From contig JAFGON010000057.1 in the NCBI GenBank assembly GCA_016926475.1, positions 1 to 64,000 of the forward strand: a stretch of 64,000 nt of DNA, written 5' to 3'. Origin of the DNA: a candidate division WOR-3 bacterium. Its GTDB lineage: Bacteria > SDB-A. Under the pieces are notes generated by a model. That model was not told the DNA's origin. It saw only the letters and a list, made by a program, of their open reading frames with translations, and ran no database searches. Both the position numbers and the translations under genes were made by a program. The stretch's first letter is position 1. The number at the start of each line of letters is the position of its first letter. Below, piece by piece: positions 41,918 to 52,565 of this stretch.

Positions 41918-43645
41918 TCATTGAATTGTCAACGCGATATTCTTGTTCAAAAGAAACACTAATCTGGAAGTCGAATCGCTCCAGACATAAAAATCATCTC
42001 TCAACCCCATGGCGTGAGCCAATGATTTCGCAAGTCTCAGATTTTGGGGATTGGATAGTATTCTGCTCTGGTCCTTGTCTGAAGTGTCGGGAGGTTCGAT
42101 TACAGCGACAACCCTTACAGGTATTGAGTTTATTTCTGATTTGTTCAGGGAATTGAATATCCTCGAAGCGATAGAATCGTCTGAAAATCTCGAAATCACA
42201 CAGACATTCAGCGTATCTACATCAAAATTTTCTAGCGGCGCGCTGTCAGGAAGAAAATTTCCTGTGTTCAAAAGATCGTCTCCAACTTCAATGATGATGT
42301 GAAGAGGTCTGACGACAGGTGCAAATGAATCAGGGAAAATTGAGCTAAAAAGGTCAATTATTTTTTTTGAATTTTCCGAATTTTCTCCAACAGAAAACAG
42401 GTTTAGAGAACTTTGGAAATTTTCGGAAGCGTAGCCGTTGAGAATTGAATAGCTGAAACCTGGACCCAGGCTGTCAAAAATAGAATCAACTCCCTGAGCT
42501 ATTATTATTTGCGCTTTTGTCGCAACTCCAGGTATATTTGAAACGTTTACTATTTCAATTTTGAAAAGGGAATCATCGGAGTATCCGCTGTTCGTATCCA
42601 CTTGAGGCTCATTTGCTCCGACAGCTGAAATCGTGTCGCTTGAGATAATTCTGTTTTCCCTTTGCAGAAAATTAAACGGGTTTATGATAAAAGCCAACAA
42701 AAGAATTACGAATGGAATCAACGCTAAAAGAATTTTCCAGTTAAAAGTCTTTTGTCTTTTTTCATTCTTGGTTTCTGAATTCGCAAGGTCTTCGGCGTTT
42801 TGATTTCCAACATTTTCGGTCTGACCCAAGGGTTCGCTTTGTATCTCCTCAAAGTAACTTTTCTGCGTTGAAATCGACAGCCTCTTTTCGGGTATATCTT
42901 TGTATTCGACCGGGACTTTGTGTATTTTTATCAAAGCGACCGTAGCGTCGTCATCGGAACCGGATTTGACTGCACTTGAAAGTATGATTCCCGGAAGTTC
43001 ATCGGAAAACCTGTAAAGGCAAGTCTCCCTTATCTCTCCGTCATCGATAAAATCCGTAACACCGTCTGTCGTCATGAGAAAAATATCATCTTGTTTTATG
43101 TTGAGGGAAACCACTTCGGGTTCCAGCACGGGTCTCGACCCAAGCGAGCTCATGAGAATATTTCTCATCGATCTGTCCCTTGGAGTCTTTTCTCCTTCCG
43201 CGGCTTGCCAGCTATAATCTTTAGAAACTGTTTTCAGAGCTCTGTTCCTGAGAAGGTATACTTTTGAATCCCCTATGTTTGCGACAAAAACCGAGTGACT
43301 TTTCACCACAAGGACAGAAACTGAAGCTCCCACGCCCCTTTTATCGTTTCTTTCTTTCCAATCCCTGTAAAACTTTCCGTTTGACTCTTTTAATGCCTGG
43401 GTCAACCTCTCTTTGGTGGTTCTACTCGTCTCGTCGGTGTAATATCTCTCGGAAATTTCTCTCGCGATGTATTCGGAGGAGACAGCCGCTTCGCTTCTTC
43501 CTCCAAATCCATCTACAATAACAAATAGCGCGCCTTTCTTTTCGAGTTCTTCCTGATTTTCAATAGAGACCCAAGTGAAAAAATCTTCATTCCTCGAAGT
43601 CTTGGAACCTTTTGAGGTCTTGTGGATTAATGTAATATAACTCAT
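41918..43645 (-). CDS. PP2C-type phosphatase with transmembrane helix and LytR_C-like C-terminus
   Basis: A 575-residue protein. Residues about 1-245 form a PP2C/SpoIIE-like phosphatase with metal Asp residues in VIVDGFGG, FVANIGDSKVYLL, LMTTDGVTDF and SGSDDDATVALI. One transmembrane helix follows at about 310-330, then an extracytoplasmic part with a LytR_C-like segment (FKIEIVNVSNIPGVATKAQIII near 370) and a second, weaker repeat towards the end. ATG 43645 lies 1 nt after the rpoD stop; an in-frame ATG at 43675 would overlap rpoD and is less likely. No Ser/Thr kinase is adjacent. The phosphatase side faces the cytoplasm. Confidence 0.88.
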   Translation of the reverse strand: MSYITLIHKTSKGSKTSRNEDFFTWVSIENQEELEKKGALFVIVDGFGGRSEAAVSSEYIAREISERYYTDETSRTTKERLTQALKESNGKFYRDWKERNDKRGVGASVSVLVVKSHSVFVANIGDSKVYLLRNRALKTVSKDYSWQAAEGEKTPRDRSMRNILMSSLGSRPVLEPEVVSLNIKQDDIFLMTTDGVTDFIDDGEIRETCLYRFSDELPGIILSSAVKSGSDDDATVALIKIHKVPVEYKDIPEKRLSISTQKSYFEEIQSEPLGQTENVGNQNAEDLANSETKNEKRQKTFNWKILLALIPFVILLLAFIINPFNFLQRENRIISSDTISAVGANEPQVDTNSGYSDDSLFKIEIVNVSNIPGVATKAQIIIAQGVDSIFDSLGPGFSYSILNGYASENFQSSLNLFSVGENSENSKKIIDLFSSIFPDSFAPVVRPLHIIIEVGDDLLNTGNFLPDSAPLENFDVDTLNVCVISRFSDDSIASRIFNSLNKSEINSIPVRVVAVIEPPDTSDKDQSRILSNPQNLRLAKSLAHAMGLRDDFYVWSDSTSRLVFLLNKNIALTIQ

Positions 43646-43646
43646 T

Positions 43647-45560
43647 CTATTCCGACATTTCTCTGAATTGTTCAAGTTGTCTGGACCTTGCTTTCAATCT
43701 CAATTTTTTAAGAGCCTTTGTCTCAATCTGCCTTATCCTCTCTCTTGTCACGCCAAATATCATTCCAACTTCTTCAAGGGTCTTAGGACAACCGTCTTCT
43801 ATTCCAAACCTGTATATAAGAACTTTTTTCTCCCTTTCGGTGAGGGTATTTAAGACTCCTCTTAGCCTCTCGTCAAGCATTGCGTTGGCAGCGACTTGCA
43901 AGGGAGACGCTTCTTTAATATCTTCAATAAAGTCCCCGAAGAAAGCGTCGTCGCTGTCTCCGATAGGCCTGTCAAGCGAAACAGTGTCCTGTCCAACATT
44001 GAAAACAGCATAAATTTTTTCGATGGGCACGTCAAGTTTTTCAGCTATCTCTTCAGGTGTAGGTTCCTGTCCTGTTTTTTGTTTATAAATCGATATTTCC
44101 TTTAGAACCTTGTGCATAACTTCAATCATGTGAACGGGCACTCTGACTGTTCTACCCTGGTCCGCCAGAGCCCTGCTTATCGCCTGTCTTATCCACCACG
44201 TAGCGTATGTGCTGAATTTATAACCTTTTCTCCAGTCGAATTTGTCGACAGCTCTCATCAACCCCATGTTGCCCTCTTGTATCAAATCCAAAAAATCGAG
44301 ACCTTGATGGCTCGATTTTCTGGCGATTGAAATCACAAGCCTTACATTCGCTTCGATCATTTTCTTTTTCGCATGGTTGACTCTGGTGTTGGCATCCGAT
44401 ATCCTTCTTAGGATTTCTTTGATTTTATACAGAGGCAGCAAAGCTTCTTCCTCGAGATGTTTCTGTTGGTTTACGAGGTCCCTGAGTTCATTGATCTCGT
44501 GTTTTATGTTTTCATTTTTCCTTTTTGCAGAAGCTATCGAAGAAGAGCTTATCGAATTTATCGTTCTGCTCATTCTGTCGGTCTCTTCTGGAAGATCGTC
44601 TGCCGCCGTTTTAAAACAACCCCTGATATTTCTCCACAATTTTTCCTGCTTTACGCGAAGGTCGCTGAACACGGCAAAATGATTTTTAAGAGAATCGACG
44701 CATTTGTCGACGATTTTAATATGCAATCTGTCGTAAAAATCCCATGAATCCGCGTTTTGTTTCGTAGGAGGGTTGACGAGATTCATTATCGATTTGGACA
44801 TATCCGCGATTATTTTTTCTTTAGCAGTTCTGTTGTTTTTTTTCTTCAGAAGCCTGTATTTTCTCTCAATTGTTTCAATTTTACCCAAAAGAAACTGTTT
44901 TTTCTTCCACGTCACGTATCTCATCGGAAAAATAACGTCTTTTTCGTCTTCAGGATAAAAAAAGAGTTTTAAAAATTCCCCGATATTCTGGCTTTTAGAC
45001 CTTTCAACTTCCTCTTTGATCACAAGAAAATTCTCAACTCCGAGAAGGCACGAAAAGGCTAAATCTGCTATCTCGATTTCTGCCTGTTCCTTTTCTTTTG
45101 CTACAATTATCTCGTCTTCCCTCTCCATGAGTTTTGTGTTTTTCAACTCCTGCATATAAAGTTTTGTAGGATCATCAAAAGCTTTTATATTATGAATTTT
45201 CAAAGCTTTTTGCTTCTTTAGAGTTTCAAGGTGTTCGTTTTTTATCGAGATATTATGTTTTTTAAGATGAGAGCAAATTTCTTCGAAGACATCCTCGGCT
45301 GTCAGGTGCTTGGGTATCAAATTGTTAATATCTTCATAAGTTACGGTATTGCGTTGATTTTTTGCCTTTTTTTCAATTTTGTTTAAAACTGAGACAAGGT
45401 CTATCTTTTTATCCTTGATTGTCTGTTCCTTTTTTACCGGTTTTTCAGTTTTTTTCTTTTGAGGTTTTAACTCCTTTATTGTTTTCACTTTGGCTCTTGA
45501 ATTATTTTTTTTGACACTCAAGATTTTTTTGGCCTTCCTCGAAGTTTTAGACACGCTCAT
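43647..45560 (-). CDS. rpoD: Primary sigma factor RpoD (sigma-70)
   Basis: A 637-residue housekeeping sigma factor. A Lys-rich, probably disordered N-terminus (1-50) precedes region 1.1 (about 50-105), region 1.2 ([20 protein letters not shown]), a non-conserved insert of about 230 residues, region 2 ([37 protein letters not shown]), region 3 and region 4 with the recognition helix [18 protein letters not shown]. Its ATG overlaps the dnaG stop by 4 nt. The consensus-like promoters seen in the window fit this factor. Confidence 0.97.
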   Translation of the reverse strand: MSVSKTSRKAKKILSVKKNNSRAKVKTIKELKPQKKKTEKPVKKEQTIKDKKIDLVSVLNKIEKKAKNQRNTVTYEDINNLIPKHLTAEDVFEEICSHLKKHNISIKNEHLETLKKQKALKIHNIKAFDDPTKLYMQELKNTKLMEREDEIIVAKEKEQAEIEIADLAFSCLLGVENFLVIKEEVERSKSQNIGEFLKLFFYPEDEKDVIFPMRYVTWKKKQFLLGKIETIERKYRLLKKKNNRTAKEKIIADMSKSIMNLVNPPTKQNADSWDFYDRLHIKIVDKCVDSLKNHFAVFSDLRVKQEKLWRNIRGCFKTAADDLPEETDRMSRTINSISSSSIASAKRKNENIKHEINELRDLVNQQKHLEEEALLPLYKIKEILRRISDANTRVNHAKKKMIEANVRLVISIARKSSHQGLDFLDLIQEGNMGLMRAVDKFDWRKGYKFSTYATWWIRQAISRALADQGRTVRVPVHMIEVMHKVLKEISIYKQKTGQEPTPEEIAEKLDVPIEKIYAVFNVGQDTVSLDRPIGDSDDAFFGDFIEDIKEASPLQVAANAMLDERLRGVLNTLTEREKKVLIYRFGIEDGCPKTLEEVGMIFGVTRERIRQIETKALKKLRLKARSRQLEQFREMSE

Positions 45561-47197
45561 CTTTTCCTGCCCTCCCTTACCAATTGCTCCAGCTCAAACG
45601 CCAAATCCCTTGTATCTTCCCCTTTTTGCTGTGCTGTTTTTATATTATTTATCAATTCGTCTCTTTTTTCTCTTAACACCAGATTATCCAGCATGCTTTT
45701 CAAGTTCTCCAATATTTGCAGCGCTTCTTCCTGCTTGTTGAAACGAATTTTGAAATATTCCTTTTTGAGGCTTGAATTCTCAATTTTGTTTTCGATCTGT
45801 TTTGCCAAATCTACTAAAATGTCCTGTTTCTCTTTATTAAGATAATGACTTAACATGTTTTTCGCAAGCTTTGCTGTCGAATCTTCTCTAAGGGAAGTGG
45901 AATAAATCATAAGCAAAATATGTTCCTTTTTGGAAATTTCTCTATCTTCATTGCTTTTCAACTTGTCTGTCGTCTTAGAAAAATAACCGTCTATTTCCGG
46001 TATGCCCAGTGATGTTGATGCTTTTCTTTTCCATTCTTCCCTTAGTATGGGATCTGGAATTTTTTGAATTATTTCAATCACCCTTTTTGAAAGCTTGGAT
46101 TTTTCCGCCGGGGTATTATAATTTTTCACGTCGATCATGTAATCCAGCCAATTCTTTTTTGATTCTTCGATCTCTTTTCTCGGATCATTGGATTTTTGAA
46201 CAAGTTCGTCCGGGTCTTTAAAAGTTTTCAAGTCTATTACATCGACATCGAGTCCAGCCGCAATTAAGATTTCAATACCTCTTGACGTCGCTCTCTTCCC
46301 GGATTCGTCAGAATCATAAAAAATTGAGACTCTATCTGAATATTTTTTTATGGTTTTAGCCTGTTCAAAGGTCAGAGATGTCCCGCAGGAAGCGATTGCA
46401 TTCTCAAAACCAGCTCTAAACATTGAAATTGCATCCATGTATCCTTCGACGAGTATGAAGCCCGAAGCCTTTTGGGCGGCTTTTTTCGCGTTGTGCAATG
46501 AGTAGAGCACGGAACTTTTGTCGTATATATCTATTTGCCGGGAGTTCAGGTATTTCGGTTCTCTGGAGTCCAAACTCCTCCCTCCAAAGGCAATAATTCT
46601 TCCTGAGGCATCTGATATTGGAAACATCAGTCTGTTGAAAAATACTTCGCTGACCACGTTTTTTTTTATGTTTATAAGCCCTGCTTTTTCGAGGGTCTTC
46701 ACTGAAAACCCTGCCTTTTTTGCCTCAGGATAAAGACCTCTTTCAGAATACCCGATCCTGAACTTCGACGTTATCTCGGCGTCGAGCCCTCTGAACGACA
46801 AATATTTTTTCAAGTTTTCACCGGCACTTTTTTTCAGGCATTTCTGATAATACGAACAGGCAAATTCCATGACTTTGTAAAGTTCGTTTTCCGCACCGCT
46901 TGAATCCGAAAGAGAAACTCCGGCTCTTTTGGCGAGCCTTCTCAAGGCCTCTGGGAAATCTATGTTTTCTATCCTCATCAGAAAGTTATAAGCATTTCCG
47001 CCTGCTCCGCATCCGAAACAGTAAAAAAGATTTTTCTGAGGAGAAACCGTGAAAGAAGGTGTTTTTTCCGTATGAAACGGACAGAGGCCTTTCAGGTCTT
47101 TTCCTGAAGGGGTGAGTTTGACGTATTCAGCAATAACATCTGCAATTTGGATTTTCTCAAGAATTTCTTCGGCTTTTGAGCGGTCTTTCAATTTCAC
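45557..47197 (-). CDS. dnaG: DNA primase DnaG
   Basis: Makes RNA primers at the replication fork. The 546-residue protein has the CHC2 zinc finger [11 protein letters not shown]...[13 protein letters not shown] near 35-60, the RNA-polymerase core, the TOPRIM motifs ILVEGYMD and [12 protein letters not shown], and a helical C-terminal part. The frame stays open upstream into mutS2 (to 47341), but the family N-terminus ([20 protein letters not shown]) begins at GTG 47197, which overlaps the mutS2 stop as GTGA. It lies between mutS2 and rpoD. Confidence 0.96.
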   Translation of the reverse strand: MKLKDRSKAEEILEKIQIADVIAEYVKLTPSGKDLKGLCPFHTEKTPSFTVSPQKNLFYCFGCGAGGNAYNFLMRIENIDFPEALRRLAKRAGVSLSDSSGAENELYKVMEFACSYYQKCLKKSAGENLKKYLSFRGLDAEITSKFRIGYSERGLYPEAKKAGFSVKTLEKAGLINIKKNVVSEVFFNRLMFPISDASGRIIAFGGRSLDSREPKYLNSRQIDIYDKSSVLYSLHNAKKAAQKASGFILVEGYMDAISMFRAGFENAIASCGTSLTFEQAKTIKKYSDRVSIFYDSDESGKRATSRGIEILIAAGLDVDVIDLKTFKDPDELVQKSNDPRKEIEESKKNWLDYMIDVKNYNTPAEKSKLSKRVIEIIQKIPDPILREEWKRKASTSLGIPEIDGYFSKTTDKLKSNEDREISKKEHILLMIYSTSLREDSTAKLAKNMLSHYLNKEKQDILVDLAKQIENKIENSSLKKEYFKIRFNKQEEALQILENLKSMLDNLVLREKRDELINNIKTAQQKGEDTRDLAFELEQLVREGRKR

Positions 47198-49491
47198 CTC
47201 AACAACAAGACAGTGACTCCGTCTCCACCTTCTCCCGGCTGACCGGGTCTGGAGCAAATCTTGTTTTTTTGCAGATAACCAGTTATTTTCTTTTTTAGTT
47301 TGCCTGTCCCTATTCCGTGAATCACGGTCACGAAAGGGCATTCGTTCAGAAGAGAATCGTCGATGAAAACTTCAAGCTGTTCAAGGGCAGTGTCTGAATC
47401 AAGCCCTCTGAGGTCGATGCTGGTTTTGAATTCCCTGTCCCTTGAAAGTATAACTCTTGTTTTTTTGTCTGTTTCCGGTTTGTCGTTCGGTGGTGCCAGG
47501 TCATCAGGAGATAAAAAAATCTTCACTTTACCGGTTTTGACGAGATACTTGTTCTTATCTTTAAGGACGATTTCACCATGACAATTCAATTTTTTTATGA
47601 AGACTTTTTCGCCTTCGCCGTATTTTAATTCCCGATCCCTTTTATTCCTTTCCGAAGTCGTCTTCTCCACAAATTCTTTTCGATAATTTTCAATACTTTT
47701 TTTGGAAGCTTTGGATTCTTTGATTTCCTTTATGATTTCTTCGGCTTTTTTTCTGGTCTGAGAGATTATAGCAGATTCTTCTTTTATCAAATTGTCCCTG
47801 AAATGTTTTTTTTCATTCTCAAGGTCGCTTTCGAGTTTCCTTAAATTACTGAGCTTTGTCTCTATCTCTTCCATTTTTTTTTCACTCATCTCTTCGAGAT
47901 ACTTTCTGTTTTGCAAAGTTTTTTTCAACTCTTCAACCGTACTTTCGTATGATATTTGATCCTGCGGCATCATATCTATCGCCCTTTGAGTGACGCGACG
48001 GGGAAAACCGAATTTATCGGCAATTTCGAAAGTGTAAGAAGAACCGGGAACTCCCATGGTCAACTTGTATTTAGGCTCAAAACTCACCGTATCGATATCC
48101 ATCGAGGCGTTTATAATGTCCGGAAGACTCTCAGCTACTACTTTTAACTGGACTATGTTTGTTGTCGCAAGGGCTTTGCACCCTTTCTTCACGAGTGATT
48201 CGACGAATGCAGCAGCTAAAGCCGCTCCTTTCGCAGGATCCGTCGAAGCGCCAATTTCGTCTATCAGGACAAGGGTTTTTTGCCCTGACCTGCTCCAGAT
48301 CATATTCCATCTTTTAAGCCTGGCGGTGAAAGTCGAGATATCTTCCTCAATGGATTGTCTATCCCCTCCATCGCAGAAAACATGAAGATCATAAGGGATT
48401 GTCGTCAGACCTGAAACAGGTGGATGGACACCGATATACGAAAGCAGAAGTGTTATTCCAACTGTTTTCATGGCAATTGTCTTCCCCCCGGCATTTGGTC
48501 CGCTGATTATGATAGCTTTCTTATTTTTGGGAAATTCTATATCGAGAGGGACTGTCTTTTCCGCTCCTTTTATTATGCACAACAGAGGGTGTTTTGCTTT
48601 TACCAGACTTAATTCGCCTTCTTCTGGATACTCTCCTCCAAGTTTTTCGGAGAACCTCGCCTTCGCAAGAGCAAAATCCAAATAGCATGATACGTCAAAT
48701 ATTTCCGTCAAAACATCTCTGGCTTCCAAAATTTCCTCGGTGAGAGCTCTGATAATCCTTTTTATCTCCCAAACTTCATCTCTTTGAAGCTTTTGCAGGC
48801 TGTTGTTTTCCTGGACAAGCTCAAAAGGTTCCATGAAAACAGTGGAGCCGCTTTCGGAAGTGTCGTGGACCAATCCTCCGATATATTTTTGTTTTTCAGT
48901 TTTTACAGCTATGACATACCTTTCGGACCTTTGAGTTATGAAATTCTCTTGGAGTGAGTCCTTGTATTTTTCGCACATGTCCTTTGTTTTCTGAGACAAA
49001 TGCCTTCTTTGAGACGTAATTGCTTTTCTTATTCTCGCAAGTTCCGAACTTGCGGAGTCTTTTATAGACCCGTCTCTTTCCACTGTTTTTTTGATTTTTT
49101 TCCCGAGGTCTTCACGGCATTCAACACCCGAAACAATACTCCATGTCACCGGATAATCAGATTCATGACGAGATAATTGGGTTTTTGTCTCGTGAAACAT
49201 TTCTATCATTTGTCCGATGAACAGGAGGTCTAAAGGGGTTATGCCCTGTGCTTTCTCAAAAGCTGTGTCGAAAATGCTCTCTATGTCTGCGATTCTGTCA
49301 AAAGTTAATTTCAAATTTCCGGAGATAGATCTCCATTCTGAAGTCAAATTCAGCAGATCGCGGACAAGTTTTCTCTCCGCGATTGGTTTTGAAATTTTCA
49401 GTTTTTTCGCGCTGTGAGGGCTCGAACATTCATCGGATACTTTTTCAAGGATAGAAAAATAATCGAGAATCCTTAAAGATTCTGTATCCAT
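47194..49491 (-). CDS. mutS2: MutS2 endonuclease/ribosome-collision factor
   Basis: A 765-residue MutS2: core/clamp region, ATPase with Walker A ISGPNAGGKTIAMKTVG and Walker B VLIDEIGASTDP, a long coiled coil (about 510-620), a KOW-like segment and a C-terminal Smr domain (IDLRGLDSDTALEQLEVFID; VIHGIGTGKLKK). MutS2 proteins limit recombination and, in Bacillus, split collided ribosomes. Its place between rpsU and dnaG is unusual compared with the Escherichia rpsU-dnaG-rpoD operon. The start codon follows rpsU after 34 nt. Confidence 0.96.
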   Translation of the reverse strand: MDTESLRILDYFSILEKVSDECSSPHSAKKLKISKPIAERKLVRDLLNLTSEWRSISGNLKLTFDRIADIESIFDTAFEKAQGITPLDLLFIGQMIEMFHETKTQLSRHESDYPVTWSIVSGVECREDLGKKIKKTVERDGSIKDSASSELARIRKAITSQRRHLSQKTKDMCEKYKDSLQENFITQRSERYVIAVKTEKQKYIGGLVHDTSESGSTVFMEPFELVQENNSLQKLQRDEVWEIKRIIRALTEEILEARDVLTEIFDVSCYLDFALAKARFSEKLGGEYPEEGELSLVKAKHPLLCIIKGAEKTVPLDIEFPKNKKAIIISGPNAGGKTIAMKTVGITLLLSYIGVHPPVSGLTTIPYDLHVFCDGGDRQSIEEDISTFTARLKRWNMIWSRSGQKTLVLIDEIGASTDPAKGAALAAAFVESLVKKGCKALATTNIVQLKVVAESLPDIINASMDIDTVSFEPKYKLTMGVPGSSYTFEIADKFGFPRRVTQRAIDMMPQDQISYESTVEELKKTLQNRKYLEEMSEKKMEEIETKLSNLRKLESDLENEKKHFRDNLIKEESAIISQTRKKAEEIIKEIKESKASKKSIENYRKEFVEKTTSERNKRDRELKYGEGEKVFIKKLNCHGEIVLKDKNKYLVKTGKVKIFLSPDDLAPPNDKPETDKKTRVILSRDREFKTSIDLRGLDSDTALEQLEVFIDDSLLNECPFVTVIHGIGTGKLKKKITGYLQKNKICSRPGQPGEGGDGVTVLLLR

Positions 49492-49525
49492 CCGTTATTT
49501 TTTATCGTTTTAAGAAACGATGAGC

Positions 49526-49708
49526 TTATCTGTGGATCACCCTGCGTCTGTTCGACAAACTCTTTTTTTTCCTCTCCTCGCTCGGTTTTTCGTATCTCTC
49601 ATTTTTCTTGAAATCGCTCAAAATCCTCTCCTGTTCGCAGACTCTTTTGAACCTTTTGAGCGCCGATTCAAAGGATTCATTATCTCTGACCTTAACACCT
49701 ACTGACAT
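49526..49708 (-). CDS. rpsU: Small ribosomal subunit protein bS21
   Basis: A 60-residue basic protein matching bS21: VGVKVRDNESFESALKRFKR, a CEQERIL helix and the basic tail KKKSLSNRRRVIHR. AAGGAGG precedes the ATG. It is the first gene of the rpsU-mutS2-dnaG-rpoD-PP2C operon, behind a near-consensus promoter. Confidence 0.94.
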   Translation of the reverse strand: MSVGVKVRDNESFESALKRFKRVCEQERILSDFKKNERYEKPSEERKKKSLSNRRRVIHR

Positions 49709-49798
49709 ACTCTATCCCAACCTCCTTTACGAAATGCTCTGAAAGGGAGAAAACACGGAATCCCTTCTGAACAAAGGTTTGAAAATTTGACGTTTTGG

Positions 49799-49827
49799 AC
49801 TATAACAGCATTTTATTTTTTTGTCAA
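49799..49827 (-). promoter_or_regulatory. Sigma-70 promoter of the rpsU-mutS2-dnaG-rpoD operon
   Basis: TTGACA (49822-49827) and TATAGT (49799-49804) on the minus strand with ideal 17-nt spacing; the leader to rpsU is about 85 nt. This is the best promoter match in the window. Confidence 0.72.
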
Positions 49828-49879
49828 TCGCAAACTGGCATAAAAAAGCCCGATCTGATGCAAATTGTGAATTTTGCTA

Positions 49880-49908
49880 TTGTAAACTTCAGCTATCTCT
49901 TATATAAT
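49880..49908 (+). promoter_or_regulatory. Candidate promoter for the foldase/O-acylation operon
   Basis: TTGTAA (49880-49885) and a perfect TATAAT (49903-49908) with 17-nt spacing, about 55 nt before the start at 49967. It diverges from the rpsU promoter. Confidence 0.55.
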
Positions 49909-49966
49909 TTGCCATTAAAATTCCAAATTATCCGATAGAAAAGACTGACATACGGAGGTTTAAACA

Positions 49967-51595
49967 ATGAAAGTAAAATTTTTTGCTCTTATTCTGATTA
50001 TGTCCATTGGAAATTTGGCTTCGATTTCCGCTCCGGATTATTTTCTTTCAGGTTCCGATGACACGGTTTTGACGTATTGGGATATAATGGCATACAGAAA
50101 ATTTTCCCCTGGGTCGGGGCTTGAGAATCTGCTCATGCAGAAATTATTCTCTCTTGAAGCTTATGAAAAGAGTTTGGCCATGGAAGACTCGCTGATTCTC
50201 AAGGCTATAGCTCTGGAAAATCTTTATATACACGCGTACGCAAAATTCGGAAAATACGATTTTTCACCTTCTCCCGAATATTTAGACAGTATCAGGGACA
50301 TGAGTTCCATTCTGGTTAATGCCGCTTTTATCTGCACTAAAGATTCTCTCGCCGCTACGAAGGTTTGGACTGAGTTAAAGGGATACGAAGAGGTCCCAGA
50401 AAGCATTTTTACATCGAAAACAGAATCTCTGTTTTACGAATACTCTGATCCGAATATTTCAGGCATCGCACAGGTTTCCTGGGAAAATGTCATATATCCT
50501 CTGCGTGACAGGTTGTTTTCTCTCGACGATTTCTCCGTCAGCGAAGTAATCCGTTTTCCCACTTTCTATGTCGTCATAGTCAGACTTAAAAGCTCTGAAA
50601 AAGAACCGCTCCTTCCGGACACCATGAACGCAGACTGGTACAATTATATCACTTCGATATCCGTGACTAACTTCAAAATCAAAAGTATTTTAGACGCTAT
50701 TGAATTTGCCCGACCCGCATACGACAGTTCAACAATGGATTTTTTTGTTTCAGCAGACAGTGCGAAGTTCGATTCCATTCCTTTTCCAATTTTTCCTGAA
50801 TTGTCTGAAAACGATTCCAAGAGAATCGTCTGCCGATACCTCGACAATGAAATGACGGTAGGAGAAATGATCTTGAGGTTTAAGAGAAAAGGCCAGTTCC
50901 CGAGGTTGGGCGACACAGCAAATCTCAGGTTTGAGATTGAGAGACACTTGATACTTGAAGACGCATTCACAATGCCCCACATGGAAAAACTTCTCACCGA
51001 TAATTCCGTAATTTCTGAAATTGAGTTCCTTCAAAACGAGCACCTTTACACAACTTTGAAAAAGAGACTCGAAGACACGATTTACGTGGACATAGACGAA
51101 ATGAGGGCTTTTTACGAAAGGAACATTGCGGATTATCTTTACCCTGAAAGACTGAAGTATTCGATGTTTCTTGTAAAAGACAGCGTTCTTGCCGACTCAA
51201 TGCGGATTTTGGTTCAAACAGGCTCTTCTTTCGACTCTCTCTCCCGCCTTCACTCGATATACGTGACAGCTGATAAAGGAGGCGACGCCGGGTACAGAAC
51301 CAGGGAGCAATACGGGACTCTGCAGCCGATCATGCAGGAAATGGATTCAGGAGAGACATCGGAGCTGTTCAAAACAATCGACGGATGGGCTTTCGTTGAA
51401 GTCACACAGGTTCTCCCTCCGGAGCCAGTGCCGTTTGACAGCATCCAAATTCGACTCAAAAATGACACAAGAAACGAAAAAATCGCGAAATTCTATGAAG
51501 CGTACATCAGCTACATCAAAGAAAAATTCCACATTACTCTTGACGTAGATGAAATTGTGACGGCTTTTATGGAGCACATCTTCTTTAATTTTTAA
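49967..51595 (+). CDS. SurA-like PpiC-type peptidyl-prolyl isomerase/chaperone
   Basis: A 542-residue exported protein: signal peptide (about 1-22), a long helical region, then a parvulin/PpiC-type domain at about 385-485 (ERLKYSMFLVKDSVLADSMR; SSFDSLSRLHS; KGGDAGYRTREQYGTLQP; GWAFVEVTQVLPPEPVP). The DYLYPERL segment before it is the usual entry to SurA/PrsA isomerase domains. It should assist folding of outer-membrane or secreted proteins in the periplasm. AGGAGG lies before the ATG. It heads an operon of surface-modifying enzymes, so it may serve them, or act generally. Confidence 0.83.
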   Translation: MKVKFFALILIMSIGNLASISAPDYFLSGSDDTVLTYWDIMAYRKFSPGSGLENLLMQKLFSLEAYEKSLAMEDSLILKAIALENLYIHAYAKFGKYDFSPSPEYLDSIRDMSSILVNAAFICTKDSLAATKVWTELKGYEEVPESIFTSKTESLFYEYSDPNISGIAQVSWENVIYPLRDRLFSLDDFSVSEVIRFPTFYVVIVRLKSSEKEPLLPDTMNADWYNYITSISVTNFKIKSILDAIEFARPAYDSSTMDFFVSADSAKFDSIPFPIFPELSENDSKRIVCRYLDNEMTVGEMILRFKRKGQFPRLGDTANLRFEIERHLILEDAFTMPHMEKLLTDNSVISEIEFLQNEHLYTTLKKRLEDTIYVDIDEMRAFYERNIADYLYPERLKYSMFLVKDSVLADSMRILVQTGSSFDSLSRLHSIYVTADKGGDAGYRTREQYGTLQPIMQEMDSGETSELFKTIDGWAFVEVTQVLPPEPVPFDSIQIRLKNDTRNEKIAKFYEAYISYIKEKFHITLDVDEIVTAFMEHIFFNF

Positions 51596-51602
51596 CCCAA
51601 AT

Positions 51603-52565
51603 ATGTTTTTTTTTGTTTTGTTACACGTGTCGATCGCTGTTATGCCTAAAGCGCAAATCGCTGAAATCTCGATGTCGCCTGAATTCTCCGCCTACGGAGT
51701 AGAAAGGCTTTCCGTCACTGCAATCTACCCCGAGTTACGCCCTGAGAAAATGCCGGTTGTGGTAATCCTTCCCGGTTTTGACGGAAACGCACAATGGTAT
51801 CTCCAATACTTAAACATCGAAAAAATACTCGTTCAAAGCTGGCTTGTAGAACCATTTATTACGGTCATAGTGGATCCGATTTCCGAACCCTATTCGTGCT
51901 GCTACGTAAATTCAGAACTATCCGGAAAATGGGAAGACATAATATCGGAATACCTTCCGGCAAGAATCGATGAATGGGCCCGAGACAGTCTATCCATCGA
52001 AACCGGTCAATACTGCCTTGTCGGACATTCCCTCGGAGGATTCGGCGCCCTGTACATTGGATCGAGGCACCCTGATATCTTTAAGTGCGTCGGCTCCATA
52101 TCAGGCATTCTCACTTTAGAATCAATTCATGCCTGGACTGAATACATCAAAAGGGAAGGTGTTTGGAGGAATATCGATCTATGGACCCAAGAGCATTTTT
52201 TCACAAGGTTGTCCTACCAGCTTTGCGCGAATTTTCTGTCTATGCCGAATCCTCAACTTTTCGTCAACGACGGAGGAAATCTACAGATTGACGGGAGTCT
52301 CATCGCCCTTATGAAAGATAGGGGTTTTGACGTTCTTTCTTGGTTCAAAGAAGGTTCTGCTGCGTTTTCAGATCAGAAAGTTTTTATAGCATCAGCAAAA
52401 GGAGATATTGTCTGCCCGGTCAGATACCATCAGGATCTGAAAAACAATTTACCATCTGCTGACAGCTTTATTTTGAAAATCGAAACTTATGAAGGGGATC
52501 ATATCAGCATCCTCGGCGAGTCAATTCTGGACTGCTTTATTTTTTTCTTTGAAGGAGAAGACTGA
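51603..52565 (+). CDS. Secreted alpha/beta-hydrolase esterase
   Basis: A 320-residue protein with a short hydrophobic signal (about 1-18) and the putative-esterase (esterase D/feruloyl-esterase-like) fold. The nucleophile elbow is GHSLGG in CLVGHSLGGFGALYIGSRHP, the oxyanion region is VVILPGFDGNAQWY, and a C-terminal GDHISI supplies the His. It starts 7 nt after the foldase gene and ends with a 1-nt overlap with the MBOAT gene. Deacylation of a surface glycan is a reasonable inference from the neighbours. Confidence 0.83.
   Translation: MFFFVLLHVSIAVMPKAQIAEISMSPEFSAYGVERLSVTAIYPELRPEKMPVVVILPGFDGNAQWYLQYLNIEKILVQSWLVEPFITVIVDPISEPYSCCYVNSELSGKWEDIISEYLPARIDEWARDSLSIETGQYCLVGHSLGGFGALYIGSRHPDIFKCVGSISGILTLESIHAWTEYIKREGVWRNIDLWTQEHFFTRLSYQLCANFLSMPNPQLFVNDGGNLQIDGSLIALMKDRGFDVLSWFKEGSAAFSDQKVFIASAKGDIVCPVRYHQDLKNNLPSADSFILKIETYEGDHISILGESILDCFIFFFEGED

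Noticed and set aside
43646-43675. Upstream ATG of the PP2C gene
   Set aside because: It lies inside the end of rpoD; the ATG at 43645 follows the rpoD stop directly and keeps the whole phosphatase domain.
47198-47341. N-terminal extension of dnaG into mutS2
   Set aside because: The family N-terminus starts at GTG 47197; the upstream part is antiparallel-frame mutS2 sequence rich in Arg and Ser with no primase similarity.
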